NCBI GenBank assembly: GCA_030834895.1
Contig: JAUQXA010000051.1
Span: forward strand, 41,535 to 105,534
From: Anaerolineales bacterium
GTDB taxonomy: Bacteria; Chloroflexota; Anaerolineae; Anaerolineales; Villigracilaceae
Length of the DNA stretch: 64,000 bases
Reading direction: 5' to 3'
The notes beneath the pieces are model-generated. The model worked only from the letters and a program-made list of their open reading frames with translations, was not told where the DNA came from and ran no database searches. Both the position numbers and the translations under genes were made by a program. Position 1 is the stretch's first letter, and the number at the start of each line of letters is the position of its first letter. Shown one piece after another: positions 1-9,144 of this stretch.

Positions 1-15
1 AAATAAGGATAAAAG

Positions 16-924
16 ATGCAACCTTTGAAACGTGGTTTAAAGTATTGGGCGCGCCTATTAAGTATAGGCATGATTGGCGGCATTGCGCTTGCATGTATCG
101 TCATCGAGCTAATCTATATTATTACCGTAACTCAACCAGCCTCAAGCATTGTTGGCGACCCTCCTCAAAGCAACAATGGCAGGGAATACCAGTCTGTCAC
201 AATTTTTAATCAGCAGGATGATATCCACCTGTCAGGATGGTATATTCCGTCGGAAAATGGAGTGGCGGTAATATTGCTGCATGGCTTTGGCGGTAATCGT
301 TTGGATATGAAATCCCGTGCAGACGTATTGGCGCGGCATGGTTTCGGCGTCCTTCTGTACGACCTACGGGGACATGGAGAGAGCGAAGGCGATGTAAGGG
401 CGTTTGGATGGCAGGATGTCGAAGACGTCAAAAGCGCTTTGGAATTCCTGTCAAATCGTGAAGAGGTCGATCCAAACAGGATTGGCATATTGGGGTTCTC
501 GATAGGCGGTCAAATCGCCATTCGAGCAACCGCTGAATATGAACAAATCAAAGCCATCATCGCTGACGATCCTGGTTTTGTTACGGTTGACGATGCGCCA
601 GCGCCTTCAAACACAAAGCAGCAAATGCTATACACAGTGTCCTGGGTGGATGGAAGAGGCGTTTCCCTTTGGACGGGAATCCCGATCCCCGCCGGTGTCA
701 CAGATGTCATCAGAGATATTTCGCCGCGACCGATTATGTTTATCGGCACAGGGCAAGCGGAAGAAGGGCTGGCTCTGGTGCGACATTTTTATGAGATTGC
801 AAATGAGCCCAAGGAGCTTTGGGAAATCCCCGAAGCCTACCATGGAGGGGAGTTTGAAGCCCGACCTTTGGAATACGAAGAAAAGATGATAACCTTTTTT
901 AAGGATGCCTTGCTAAAGAAATGA
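16..924 (+). CDS. membrane-anchored alpha/beta hydrolase
   Basis: A 302-residue alpha/beta-fold serine hydrolase. An N-terminal hydrophobic segment (about residues 14-38) should anchor it with the catalytic domain outside. The oxyanion region LHGFGGNRLD, the nucleophile elbow GFSIGG and a late histidine (EAYHGGEF) give the expected order of the triad. The start is supported by AAGGA about 7 bases before ATG. The family includes esterases, lipases and peptidases, and the substrate cannot be told. It stands alone; the next gene lies 180 bases downstream. Confidence 0.8.
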   Translation: MQPLKRGLKYWARLLSIGMIGGIALACIVIELIYIITVTQPASSIVGDPPQSNNGREYQSVTIFNQQDDIHLSGWYIPSENGVAVILLHGFGGNRLDMKSRADVLARHGFGVLLYDLRGHGESEGDVRAFGWQDVEDVKSALEFLSNREEVDPNRIGILGFSIGGQIAIRATAEYEQIKAIIADDPGFVTVDDAPAPSNTKQQMLYTVSWVDGRGVSLWTGIPIPAGVTDVIRDISPRPIMFIGTGQAEEGLALVRHFYEIANEPKELWEIPEAYHGGEFEARPLEYEEKMITFFKDALLKK

Positions 925-1104
925 GCTTCGCGTACTCGATTTACAATTATTTCCTACGCTTCGAAATGCCGCCGCTCCCAGGCAGAGTCCATGCCTGCCC
1001 AGGGTTGGTTGTCGACGACCGTAGGAAGTGTCGAGACACATAGTCCGCTGGCGGCTTCACATTTTTATTGTTACGAAAAACGGTAAACGATAAGGAAAAG
1101 ATAT
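925..1104. other. intergenic region with small hairpins
   Basis: This stretch between the hydrolase and the CDGSH gene holds short self-complementary pieces, such as CAGGCAGAGTCCATGCCTG near 980-998, but no open frame with a ribosome site and no tRNA fold that I can draw. A terminator role for the upstream gene is possible. Confidence 0.35.
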
Positions 1105-1851
1105 ATGACAACAGATGACGCTGACAACACAGTCCGTCGCAAGCGGATCATGATTACTAAAAACGGACCTTATGTGGTAGAGGGTGATATTCCTTTGGTA
1201 CGCAAAACACAGGTGGTTTCCGAGCATGGCGAGCCGCTGACTTGGCGCAAGGATGGCGAGATTCCCGTCAGCAGGGAGGGATATCGTCTCTGCCGCTGCG
1301 GGAAGTCGGGTAACCTCCCCTTTTGTGACGACACCCACGAGAAGGTCGAGTTCGACGGCACGGAAGTGGCGGACATCACTGGCGCTGGGACGCGCAAATC
1401 GAAGATGGAGCGCAGCACGGGTATCATCGTCGAGAAGGATGCCTCCCTTTGCATGTTGTCGGGCTATTGCGAATTCAGCGATGTGGGGCTGGCTCGGATG
1501 GTGGCATCCACACAGGACACCAAGATGCGCGCGCTGGTCATGGCCATGGTCGAGCGTTGTCCAGCCGGGGCGTTGACCTACCGCATCGAAGCCGACGGAC
1601 CGGACATCGAGCCTGACCTTCCCCAGCAGATTGCCCTCACGACTGAGATCACATCGTTCGGTCCCATTTCTGGTCCGCTCTGGGTGACGGGAAACATTCC
1701 AGTGGTGCAGTCCGATGATCAAGCCTACCCGACGCGCAACCGCGTCACACTCTGCAACTGCGGACATTCCTACAACAAACCGTTCTGTGATGGAAGACAC
1801 CGGGATATTGCCCAAGAGGAGGAGTGGCGTCGTCGCCGCGCTGAAGGGTAG
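1105..1851 (+). CDS. CDGSH iron-sulfur protein with central divergent 4Fe-4S domain
   Basis: A 248-residue protein with two CDGSH-type [2Fe-2S] motifs flanking a Fer4_19-like domain. The first motif reads CRCGKSGNLPFCDDTH (about residues 69-84), the second CNCGHSYNKPFCDGRH (about 215-230). Each has three Cys and one His as in mitoNEET-type clusters. The middle contains CMLSGYC and, about 50 residues on, CPAGAL, as in divergent mono-cluster ferredoxins. The first motif has DDTH where the family usually has DGSH. No signal peptide is seen, so it is probably cytoplasmic, in redox or iron-sulfur handling. Partner unknown. Confidence 0.85.
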   Translation: MTTDDADNTVRRKRIMITKNGPYVVEGDIPLVRKTQVVSEHGEPLTWRKDGEIPVSREGYRLCRCGKSGNLPFCDDTHEKVEFDGTEVADITGAGTRKSKMERSTGIIVEKDASLCMLSGYCEFSDVGLARMVASTQDTKMRALVMAMVERCPAGALTYRIEADGPDIEPDLPQQIALTTEITSFGPISGPLWVTGNIPVVQSDDQAYPTRNRVTLCNCGHSYNKPFCDGRHRDIAQEEEWRRRRAEG

Positions 1852-1861
1852 GATTTGTACG

Positions 1862-1975
1862 ATGGAACTGAAGACATTGGATGCCATTGGTTATCAGGGG
1901 AAAAAAGTCCCATTTGGGAATCATCCTTCCTGGTTATTGTCACTCTGCGGATGCATTACGCGGATTGTATTTTGA
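1862..1975 (+). other. possible 37-residue ORF or gene remnant
   Basis: ATG at 1862 opens a 37-codon frame ending CITRIVF, about 9 bases after a purine-rich AAGGGTAGG at the end of the CDGSH gene. A second frame over the same bases stays open to about 2049. The stretch could be a small gene, a frameshifted remnant or chance. I recognise no family. Confidence 0.2.
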
Positions 1976-2088
1976 TGGAGGAGGGCGTGGATCATGGGCT
2001 GGAAGTCCCCGAAAGCATCCCCAAGTCTTGCATGGACTGGGTCAAATAAGAGTTTTTGAGTGGTGAATGAGCGTAAAGAGAGGAAACA

Positions 2089-2688
2089 ATGAAAGATAAT
2101 GCTTTGATCGTCTTGATCACCTCCGCAACGGCTGTATTGACTGCTTTGATCTCTGGCGGTACGCAACTCCTTGTGGAATTCATCAGAAAGCCCGATACAA
2201 AACAACGCACGCTGCGTCAGATGATCCGCAAGGTGAACCTGTGGGTAGTCGTTTTGGGAACGGTAATGGCTGGCCTGATTATGGCAGCATTGTTATGGAC
2301 AACCCTGCCAAAAACGACGGAATATTCGAGCGCGGTTTCGGCAGAATGTCCCACTTTTTCCGCCACCGATGTCCTCCTTGAAAAGGGCGATAATGTCGAA
2401 ATCATCGTACAGGGCGATGACCCGTTTTGGGATTGCGGTCGCGGACGAGTTGGCCCCGGCGGCTATTTTGATGAAAAATACCCAGACCACTTTCTACCCT
2501 CCGCCAATGCCTGTGAATTAATAGGGTATATTGGCGAGCCGGGCGTGTATTTTCGGGTGGGATATTACCAACGGTTCACCGCCGCCGATTCTGGTCCCCT
2601 GTATCTGGGCATAAACGATTCAAAGGAACAGTGCAGCGGCAACCCGGCCGGGAGTTTGCCGGTGAAAATTTTTGTAAGTAAGAAATAA
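2089..2688 (+). CDS. uncharacterised two-helix membrane protein with extracytoplasmic domain
   Basis: A 199-residue protein of unknown function. Two hydrophobic segments (about residues 6-25 and 51-71) are separated by a basic loop. They are followed by a domain of about 120 residues that should face outside and has four Cys (AECP, WDCG, NACE, EQCS) that could form disulfides. Phrases such as LLEKGDNVEIIVQGDD and YLGIND resemble PA-IL-like carbohydrate-binding jelly-roll domains, but the similarity is weak. GAGAGGAAACA before ATG supports the start. Confidence 0.6.
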   Translation: MKDNALIVLITSATAVLTALISGGTQLLVEFIRKPDTKQRTLRQMIRKVNLWVVVLGTVMAGLIMAALLWTTLPKTTEYSSAVSAECPTFSATDVLLEKGDNVEIIVQGDDPFWDCGRGRVGPGGYFDEKYPDHFLPSANACELIGYIGEPGVYFRVGYYQRFTAADSGPLYLGINDSKEQCSGNPAGSLPVKIFVSKK

Positions 2689-2738
2689 TCATAGGAAAGT
2701 TCGCTCTGTACAACAATCGAAGGAACAGAAATATCGAG

Positions 2739-3191
2739 ATGACCAGCGGAGAGAAAAAACGCCAGACTCCAGTTTGCCCTTCCTGCGGTCAACCCGTTCG
2801 TTTTAGACTACTGAATTTCAAGATCAACGATAAAGTCAAAATATTGTTGATCTTATTAGCCATCGGGTATTTCACTTTGAGTCTGCTCATAATGGTTGTC
2901 ATTTCGCCCCGTCAAACTGGATTGGGAAAGGCATGTCGTCGCTATGACTACATCCATCAGCCAGTCTGGTGCAAAGACACCGAGTTTAAGTTGTCGGTGC
3001 GTCCCCTCAACGATATACCTGCCCTACAGGTGTTTGTCGGGGTTGGTTTGGCGGTAGGTATTTTATTGCTTTATTGGGATTGGCTGCAAGAACTTTATGA
3101 AAACTGGCAAAGAAAGCCGGGGAAACCAGTGCCGAAAGTTGTGAAAACGTACAAATATACGTGTCGAAATTGTGGACGAGAATGGAACTAA
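2739..3191 (+). CDS. zinc-ribbon membrane protein, unknown function
   Basis: A 150-residue protein with a zinc-knuckle pair at both ends: CPSCGQ near residue 13 and CRNCGREW at the C-terminus. Between them lie two transmembrane helices (about residues 32-52 and 92-110), so both ribbons may face the cytoplasm and could complete one zinc site. It sits in a same-strand run of small uncharacterised genes. The ribosome site is weak: an AAGGA lies about 15 bases before ATG. Confidence 0.6.
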   Translation: MTSGEKKRQTPVCPSCGQPVRFRLLNFKINDKVKILLILLAIGYFTLSLLIMVVISPRQTGLGKACRRYDYIHQPVWCKDTEFKLSVRPLNDIPALQVFVGVGLAVGILLLYWDWLQELYENWQRKPGKPVPKVVKTYKYTCRNCGREWN

Positions 3192-3256
3192 ATAGCATAT
3201 CTTAATGGACTCTGCGGTAAGATTGGCGACAACATCTCAATCGAAAAGAGCGAAAC

Positions 3257-3763
3257 ATGAGCGATTATGAACGTGCCACACGAGGGTGTTCCGTGAGTCA
3301 ACTACAACCTGAACTGCGACAGGCGATCCAAAACTATTTTCAGGAGCAGAACCTGGGCGACCCTGGGACCGAGGCCGTGCTGTGTTGTGAGACCATTTCC
3401 ACAAGGAAAAGTTCGGGCTGGTTGGACTCCCTGTTATCAGGCAATGTGGATGCAACGATCCATATGGGGATGCTGCTTACCGCCGGGTTGTTGATCTGGG
3501 TAAGAAAAGGCGATCGTTCCGACATCGTGCTGACCGCCGCAGACCTCAAGGAAATCCAGGTCAAGATCCATGCATCCTTTTTTGACAAGGATAACGGTTT
3601 GGAAATCACCGGATTCGTCAGGGATGCCCAAAGCCGTATCCACGGATACGTTGGGATGGGGGCGGAACCGGCCGCGCAAAAATTCTGCGAGGAGGTCGAG
3701 AAGGCGGTTGCCAAAGTCAAACCGCCAGCCGAAAAAGGCTTCGCCAGGTGGCTGCGGGGTTGA
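3257..3763 (+). CDS. conserved-looking soluble protein, unknown function
   Basis: A 168-residue soluble protein without signal peptide or membrane helix. It has a helical N-terminus, a central stretch with alternating hydrophobic residues (GMLLTAGLLIWVRKG, SDIVLTAADLKEIQVKIHA) that suggests a small beta domain, and an amphipathic C-terminal helix. I do not recognise the family. The start at MSDYERATR is the first in frame and has GAAACATG context without a strong ribosome site. Confidence 0.55.
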   Translation: MSDYERATRGCSVSQLQPELRQAIQNYFQEQNLGDPGTEAVLCCETISTRKSSGWLDSLLSGNVDATIHMGMLLTAGLLIWVRKGDRSDIVLTAADLKEIQVKIHASFFDKDNGLEITGFVRDAQSRIHGYVGMGAEPAAQKFCEEVEKAVAKVKPPAEKGFARWLRG

Positions 3764-3947
3764 CTCTCGCCGCAAGAAGAAGAAAAGTTCATTGAGTAAC
3801 AGGAGACGGCCGCATCAGGACAAAAGAATGTCATCGTTTTGAAATGCGCGAAATGGTCCCCGGCAAATCGTTGATGATAGAATTGCCGTTGGTCATGGAG
3901 GGTGACTTTACAAGTAGTTGTTTAACCCTTGAAAATGAGTGATTTGA

Positions 3948-4424
3948 ATGACAGAACATACTGTACCTATTGGATACAGGGTCAACTATTCCATTCACAG
4001 GAGATCTTTCGGCATGGACAAGGAAGAAGCTACACAGTTCGTTGTCAGAGAATTGGGCAGGCATCATAATCGCAATGAGATTATCATGGCGTTGTGCGAG
4101 CGGATGGGACTTAATTGGAAGGAGGCGGAACGGTTCGTGCTGGAAGTAGAAACCCATCAAGGGCGCACGATTGCAGCCCGTCAAAGCCCCATCATTCTCA
4201 TTCTTGGAATTGGGTTGTTTGTTGTGGGCACGGGGCTGACCATCTACAACCTGCTGTTCTTTGTTGACTATTTCAGCTCACAGCACAATGCTTTTTCGAT
4301 GGAAGGCGCCCTTGAATTAAGGGCGATGTATTATCGAGTGGGATCCCTATTGGCGGGAATTGCAATGATTATCAGCGGGATCGTCGGAAGTTGGAAAACC
4401 ATATCGAAACTTTTCATGGACTGA
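3948..4424 (+). CDS. small membrane protein with N-terminal helical domain
   Basis: A 158-residue protein. About 75 N-terminal residues (DKEEATQFVVRELGRHH, ALCERMGLNWKEAERFV) look like a small helical domain. Two membrane helices follow (about residues 83-106 and 130-150). Function unknown. It closes the run of small plus-strand genes that precedes the DinB-like gene. Confidence 0.55.
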   Translation: MTEHTVPIGYRVNYSIHRRSFGMDKEEATQFVVRELGRHHNRNEIIMALCERMGLNWKEAERFVLEVETHQGRTIAARQSPIILILGIGLFVVGTGLTIYNLLFFVDYFSSQHNAFSMEGALELRAMYYRVGSLLAGIAMIISGIVGSWKTISKLFMD

Positions 4425-4592
4425 GCCGGGCGGCGTACGATTTCTGGCAAAGGCTGGGAATTGGATTCGTTCGCAAAACCGAGCCGTGTCCATTTGGCAG
4501 AAAGACCTAGTCCGTTTATGTGATGCGGCGAGCTGTGCCATGAAGACCTGCGCGTAAAACTTTTCATATCTATAAATTGGAGGATGTGTATC

Positions 4593-5066
4593 ATGACCAG
4601 TCAAGATGTTGTCCTTCCCTTGAAGTCCGCATACCAGGATTTTGCAAAACTCATTCTTTCCCTGTCCGATGAGCAGTTCCTGTCTCCCATGGATGACTGG
4701 TCACCAAGGGATGTGGTGGCGCACCTGGTCGGTTGGAACAACTTCATGATCGAATCCTCTCAATCCATTTTCGCGGGAAAACCACCTTCGTATTACGACG
4801 ATGCACCGAACGATTACAGCAACATCAATTCGGGCTTTGTCCAAAAACATTCCTCGAGGTCTAAGCAGGAGCTTCTCGTGGAGCTTGAATCCTCCATGCA
4901 AAAATTCGAATCTTTCATTTCTTCTCTCCCTGCTGAAGAGTTGACGGCGAGTCATGGTGTCCTTCATTACAGTGGCAGTCCCGCTTCTGTCACGAGGATT
5001 ATCAATTCCCTTGCAGGCGATTACAAACATCATACCCGTCAAATAGTGGAGTGGATTAATAGGTAG
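4593..5066 (+). CDS. DinB/ClbS-like four-helix-bundle protein
   Basis: A 157-residue protein of the DinB/ClbS (DUF1706-type) four-helix bundle superfamily. The N-terminal pattern of a helix, then DDWSPRDVVAHLVGWNNFM is characteristic, with W and H in the usual second-helix positions. The C-terminal YKHHTRQIVEWI supplies further His residues. Relatives include metal-dependent thiol transferases and the colibactin-resistance protein ClbS; the substrate here is unknown. ATG at 4593 is preferred because GGAGG ends 9 bases before it; the ATG at 4584 is too close to that site. Confidence 0.7.
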   Translation: MTSQDVVLPLKSAYQDFAKLILSLSDEQFLSPMDDWSPRDVVAHLVGWNNFMIESSQSIFAGKPPSYYDDAPNDYSNINSGFVQKHSSRSKQELLVELESSMQKFESFISSLPAEELTASHGVLHYSGSPASVTRIINSLAGDYKHHTRQIVEWINR

Positions 5067-5078
5067 TTGGGCAAAGAT

Positions 5079-5110
5079 AAAAAAGCGCACAGAGAATTCT
5101 CTCCATGCGC
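5079..5110 (-). terminator. terminator between convergent genes
   Basis: On the minus strand an imperfect stem (GCGCA with AGAGAATTCTCT inside, closing TGCGC) is followed by TTTTTT. It lies just past the stop of the beta-glucosidase gene. It may also help end the convergent DinB-like transcript. Confidence 0.65.
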
Positions 5111-5137
5111 CAGGGTCTATTGTCTGTGGATCATCGT

Positions 5138-6493
5138 CTAACTTGGAAATAACTTTTCGAACACTTCGGGACAATATTTCTGCACCATCTCCGAGGACAG
5201 TCCGTTCTCCTTGCAAATTTCGGCATAGAAATCCACGCTGGGGCGGCGGATGCGTTTTTGGGTGTCTACATCGAGTCCCCACAAGCCGAAACGATGCTTC
5301 CAACCAAAACTCCATTCAAAGTTATCCACCAGCGACCAGTGAAGATAGCCCTTGACCGGCCAATTGAAGTTGACTGCCCGCCACATCTGATGGATGTGTA
5401 ACGCCGTGTAGCGCGGACGGAGGGCATCATCCGCCGAGTTGACTCCGTTTTCGCTGACGATGATGGGCAGGTTCGGGAACATGCTGGTGACCCACTTCAA
5501 ACCCTCGAACATTCCATCGGGTTCAACGGCAAGGAAACCGTGGTCGCTCAGTTCGGCATCCTTTCGATAGAAGTTCCGCCCAAACAACGTGCCGGGCCTT
5601 GTCAAATCAAAAGTAACGTATTCCCGCGTGTAATAATTGAAGCCGAAATAATCCTGCGTGCCTTTGGCTTCGGGAATCCGCACCGAACCGATGGGCGACT
5701 TCATCACACCATCAGCCAGGGCGGATGCAAAGCCAATGTTGATGCCGCTAAAGAAGTTATTTGCCGCCCACTTGTCCAACGGTGACCAGGCTTGATGCGG
5801 GGCGACAGAGCGATAGTGATGAGCAAAGCCGACCCGTGATTCGGGTTGCAACAAATGGATGGCGCGATATGCGGCGGCATGTCCACGAATCAGGTTTGCC
5901 TGTACTTGCATCGCCAGTCTCATGCTATTTTTCCCTGGCGGGAAAGAGTCGATGCTATCGGCAAGATACCCGTTCAGGGCATAACCCGTTGGCTCGTTGA
6001 GTGTGCACCAAAGCGTGCAATACTCCTTTAACGCATCAACCGTCTTGCGGACAAACTTCTCGAAGACAGGAACCACCGCTTCGGTTTCCCAGCTGCTAGC
6101 CTGCCCTGAGCCTGCCGAAGGGTCTGCCAGCCAGAGCGGATCGGTGAAATGGTGCAACGTGACCATCGGAGTCATGCCGCGCTCTTTTAGTCCGCGCAGC
6201 ATGGCGCGATATTTTTCGATGGCTTCCTCGTCCCAGGTATCGGGCGTCGGCTGAATGCGACTCCACTCGACCGAGAGACGATGGGCGTTCTGCCCCGTCT
6301 CGGCGGCGCGGTCAAAATCCTCGCGCCAGCGTCCGCCCCACCAGTCGGCGGCGATGGCAGCCGACCCGTCCGTGTGACCTTCCTGCTCCCACTTCCACCA
6401 ATTATTGTTTGTGTTGTTGCCTTCCACTTGATGCGCGGCAGTCGCCGTCCCCCACAAAAATCCTTTTGGAAAATGATAGGTTGCGCTTGGCAT
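5138..6493 (-). CDS. glycoside hydrolase family 1 beta-glucosidase
   Basis: A 451-residue GH1 beta-glycosidase, close to the family's usual 440-480. It opens with FPKGFLWGTATAAHQVEG, carries the acid/base motif TLNEP and the nucleophile motif VSENG, and ends with HWSLVDNFEWSFGW. It should release glucose or related sugars from beta-linked disaccharides or glycosides in the cytoplasm, as there is no signal peptide. ATG at 6493 is preferred (GGAGAACATC precedes it), since the upstream in-frame start lies inside a repeat. The segment DPSAGSGQASSW near residues 140-152 replaces the usual short loop and is encoded by a dispersed repeat. Confidence 0.92.
   Translation of the reverse strand: MPSATYHFPKGFLWGTATAAHQVEGNNTNNNWWKWEQEGHTDGSAAIAADWWGGRWREDFDRAAETGQNAHRLSVEWSRIQPTPDTWDEEAIEKYRAMLRGLKERGMTPMVTLHHFTDPLWLADPSAGSGQASSWETEAVVPVFEKFVRKTVDALKEYCTLWCTLNEPTGYALNGYLADSIDSFPPGKNSMRLAMQVQANLIRGHAAAYRAIHLLQPESRVGFAHHYRSVAPHQAWSPLDKWAANNFFSGINIGFASALADGVMKSPIGSVRIPEAKGTQDYFGFNYYTREYVTFDLTRPGTLFGRNFYRKDAELSDHGFLAVEPDGMFEGLKWVTSMFPNLPIIVSENGVNSADDALRPRYTALHIHQMWRAVNFNWPVKGYLHWSLVDNFEWSFGWKHRFGLWGLDVDTQKRIRRPSVDFYAEICKENGLSSEMVQKYCPEVFEKLFPS
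6104..6122. repeat. dispersed TTCG/CTCAGG palindromic repeat inside the GH1 gene
   Basis: CCCTGAGCCTGCCGAAGGG belongs to the same family as the repeats at 20797, 35251, 53635 and 54834, with core CTTCG-N3-CGCTCAG and variants. Here it lies within coding sequence and is read as PSAGSGQ in the GH1 protein without breaking the frame. Confidence 0.7.
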
Positions 6494-6510
6494 GATGTTC
6501 TCCACTGACC

Positions 6511-6537
6511 GTAGGGGCGGGGTCACCCCGCCCCTAC
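6511..6537. repeat. GC-rich perfect palindrome of the GTAGGGGCG family
   Basis: Two 13-base arms (GTAGGGGCGGGGT and its complement) separated by one base. The TAG stop codon of rlmB lies inside it. Related elements occur at 22309, 28309 and 31406. It may end or protect the rlmB transcript before the GH1 gene. Confidence 0.8.
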
Positions 6538-7259
6538 ATGCGATTCAAATATGCAAGATACAAAGCCACCGATCCCGCGACGGCGGCGTTCAACGATTCG
6601 ATTTTTCCCTTCATCGGGAGCTTGAGGACGATGTCGCATTTCTTGCGGGTGAGTTCGTGCAGACCTTCGCCTTCGGAGCCGACGACGAGCGCCAGCGCGC
6701 CTTTGAGGTGACGCGAGCCGGGTTCGATCTCCGCCCCAGCCTGATCCAACCCGACGACCCATACATCCTCCGCCTTGAGGGAATCAATCGTCTGCGAGAG
6801 GTTTGCCTGCGCGATAAGCATGTGTTCACTCGCGCCCGATGACGCGTTGACCACGGCGGGAGTGACCTCCACCGAGCGCGCCAGCGGGATGACGATGCCG
6901 TGCACGCCGATCGCCTCCGCCGTGCGGATGAGCGTGCCGAAGTTCTGCGGGTCTTGCAGTGAATCGAGAATCAGCACAAAAGGCGGCTCGCCTTTGGCGT
7001 TGTCGAGGATGTCGGTCACGTCCACGTACGGGTATCCGCTGACTTCGGCGACGATGCCCTGGTGGTTCTCGTGGACCTTGTCCAGCTTGGGGCGCGGCAC
7101 ACGACTGATCTTGATTTTCTGCCCCTGTGCCAGCTTGAGGATTTCAGTCAATTTGCCTTTTTCCTGAACCCCTTCGGCGATCTCAATTCCAAATACCTGT
7201 CTGCGCCTTGCGCTCAGGACTTCATAGACGGCATTGCGGGAATAGATGAGTTCTTTCAT
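6534..7259 (-). CDS. rlmB: 23S rRNA guanosine-2'-O-methyltransferase (TrmH/SpoU family)
   Basis: A 241-residue SPOUT methyltransferase, typical length. The N-terminal substrate-binding domain (residues 1-75) is followed by the three SpoU motifs: QDPQNFGTLIRTAEAIG, LALVVGSEGEGL and PMKGKIESLNAAVAGSVALY. RlmB methylates the 2'-O of G2251 in the peptidyl-transferase loop using SAM. Assignment to RlmB rather than a TrmH paralogue rests on the N-terminal domain and on lying beside cysS, a common pairing. Its stop codon lies in a repeat. Confidence 0.88.
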   Translation of the reverse strand: MKELIYSRNAVYEVLSARRRQVFGIEIAEGVQEKGKLTEILKLAQGQKIKISRVPRPKLDKVHENHQGIVAEVSGYPYVDVTDILDNAKGEPPFVLILDSLQDPQNFGTLIRTAEAIGVHGIVIPLARSVEVTPAVVNASSGASEHMLIAQANLSQTIDSLKAEDVWVVGLDQAGAEIEPGSRHLKGALALVVGSEGEGLHELTRKKCDIVLKLPMKGKIESLNAAVAGSVALYLAYLNRM

Positions 7260-7278
7260 ATTGGGTTGATTTTACTTG

Positions 7279-7315
7279 AAAAAAAGCAGGTCGCGCTTCA
7301 AGCGCGACCTGCTTT
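7279..7315 (-). terminator. strong intrinsic terminator
   Basis: A perfect 15-base stem (AAAGCAGGTCGCGCT and its complement, 3-base loop) starts right at the stop codon of the kinase-like ORF and ends in a T-run on the minus strand. It separates the cysS unit from rlmB. Confidence 0.85.
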
Positions 7316-7589
7316 CATCTTCCCACTTTTATGTAATCGTAAATGGAATCAACTATATTTTTTGAATGAATAACGTCGGTAAATAAGCTGCTTATTATTT
7401 GCGCAATTTCATCAGAAGTCGGATTTGTTGTCTTGAGAATACTAACGTAGCCTGTCATTCTATATATTGGGTCTCTAATTTCATGAAACGCTTCAGATAA
7501 AACCTCTTCTTGCGGCATTTCTTTCCACCGACTTAATAGTAAATCTTTTTCGAGGGCATCATTTTCCTCAAGATTATGCATGTGTTTTT

Positions 7590-7602
<13 letters not shown>
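7315..7602 (-). CDS. small histidine-kinase-like dimerisation (DHp) protein
   Basis: A 95-residue protein overlapping the end of cysS by 13 bases and read from a GTG. FHEIRDPIYRMTGYVSILK resembles the HisKA H-box (SHELRTPL) with a conserved-position His. The rest could form the second DHp helix. No ATPase domain follows; a terminator comes immediately after the stop. It may be a stand-alone phosphotransfer or dimerisation module or a remnant of a kinase. An in-frame ATG lies 6 bases downstream. Confidence 0.5.
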
Positions 7603-8984
<1,382 letters not shown>

Positions 8985-9089
8985 GGCTTCTCTTTAAAAA
9001 AGGTATCTTAGGGTTCTGGGGTATGGAAGTTTTTGAATGTCATCTATTTTAACCACAGATGTACTCAGATGAAAGGGATTGACAGGGGC

Positions 9090-9125
9090 AAAATAAAAAT
9101 AGGGCGACACCAGTTCGCCCTATTT
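9090..9125 (-). terminator. intrinsic terminator after the PIN-TRAM gene
   Basis: On the minus strand an 11-base stem (AAATAGGGCGA with its complement, loop ACTGGTG) is followed by TTATTTT. It lies about 20 bases after the PIN-TRAM stop and before cysS. Confidence 0.8.
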
Positions 9126-9144
9126 CCTATTCACTTTTCACTTC

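Noticed and set aside
1057..1887. A 276-codon minus-strand frame opposite the CDGSH gene
   Set aside because: The plus strand encodes clear cluster motifs over the same bases, and the antisense translation shows no family feature.
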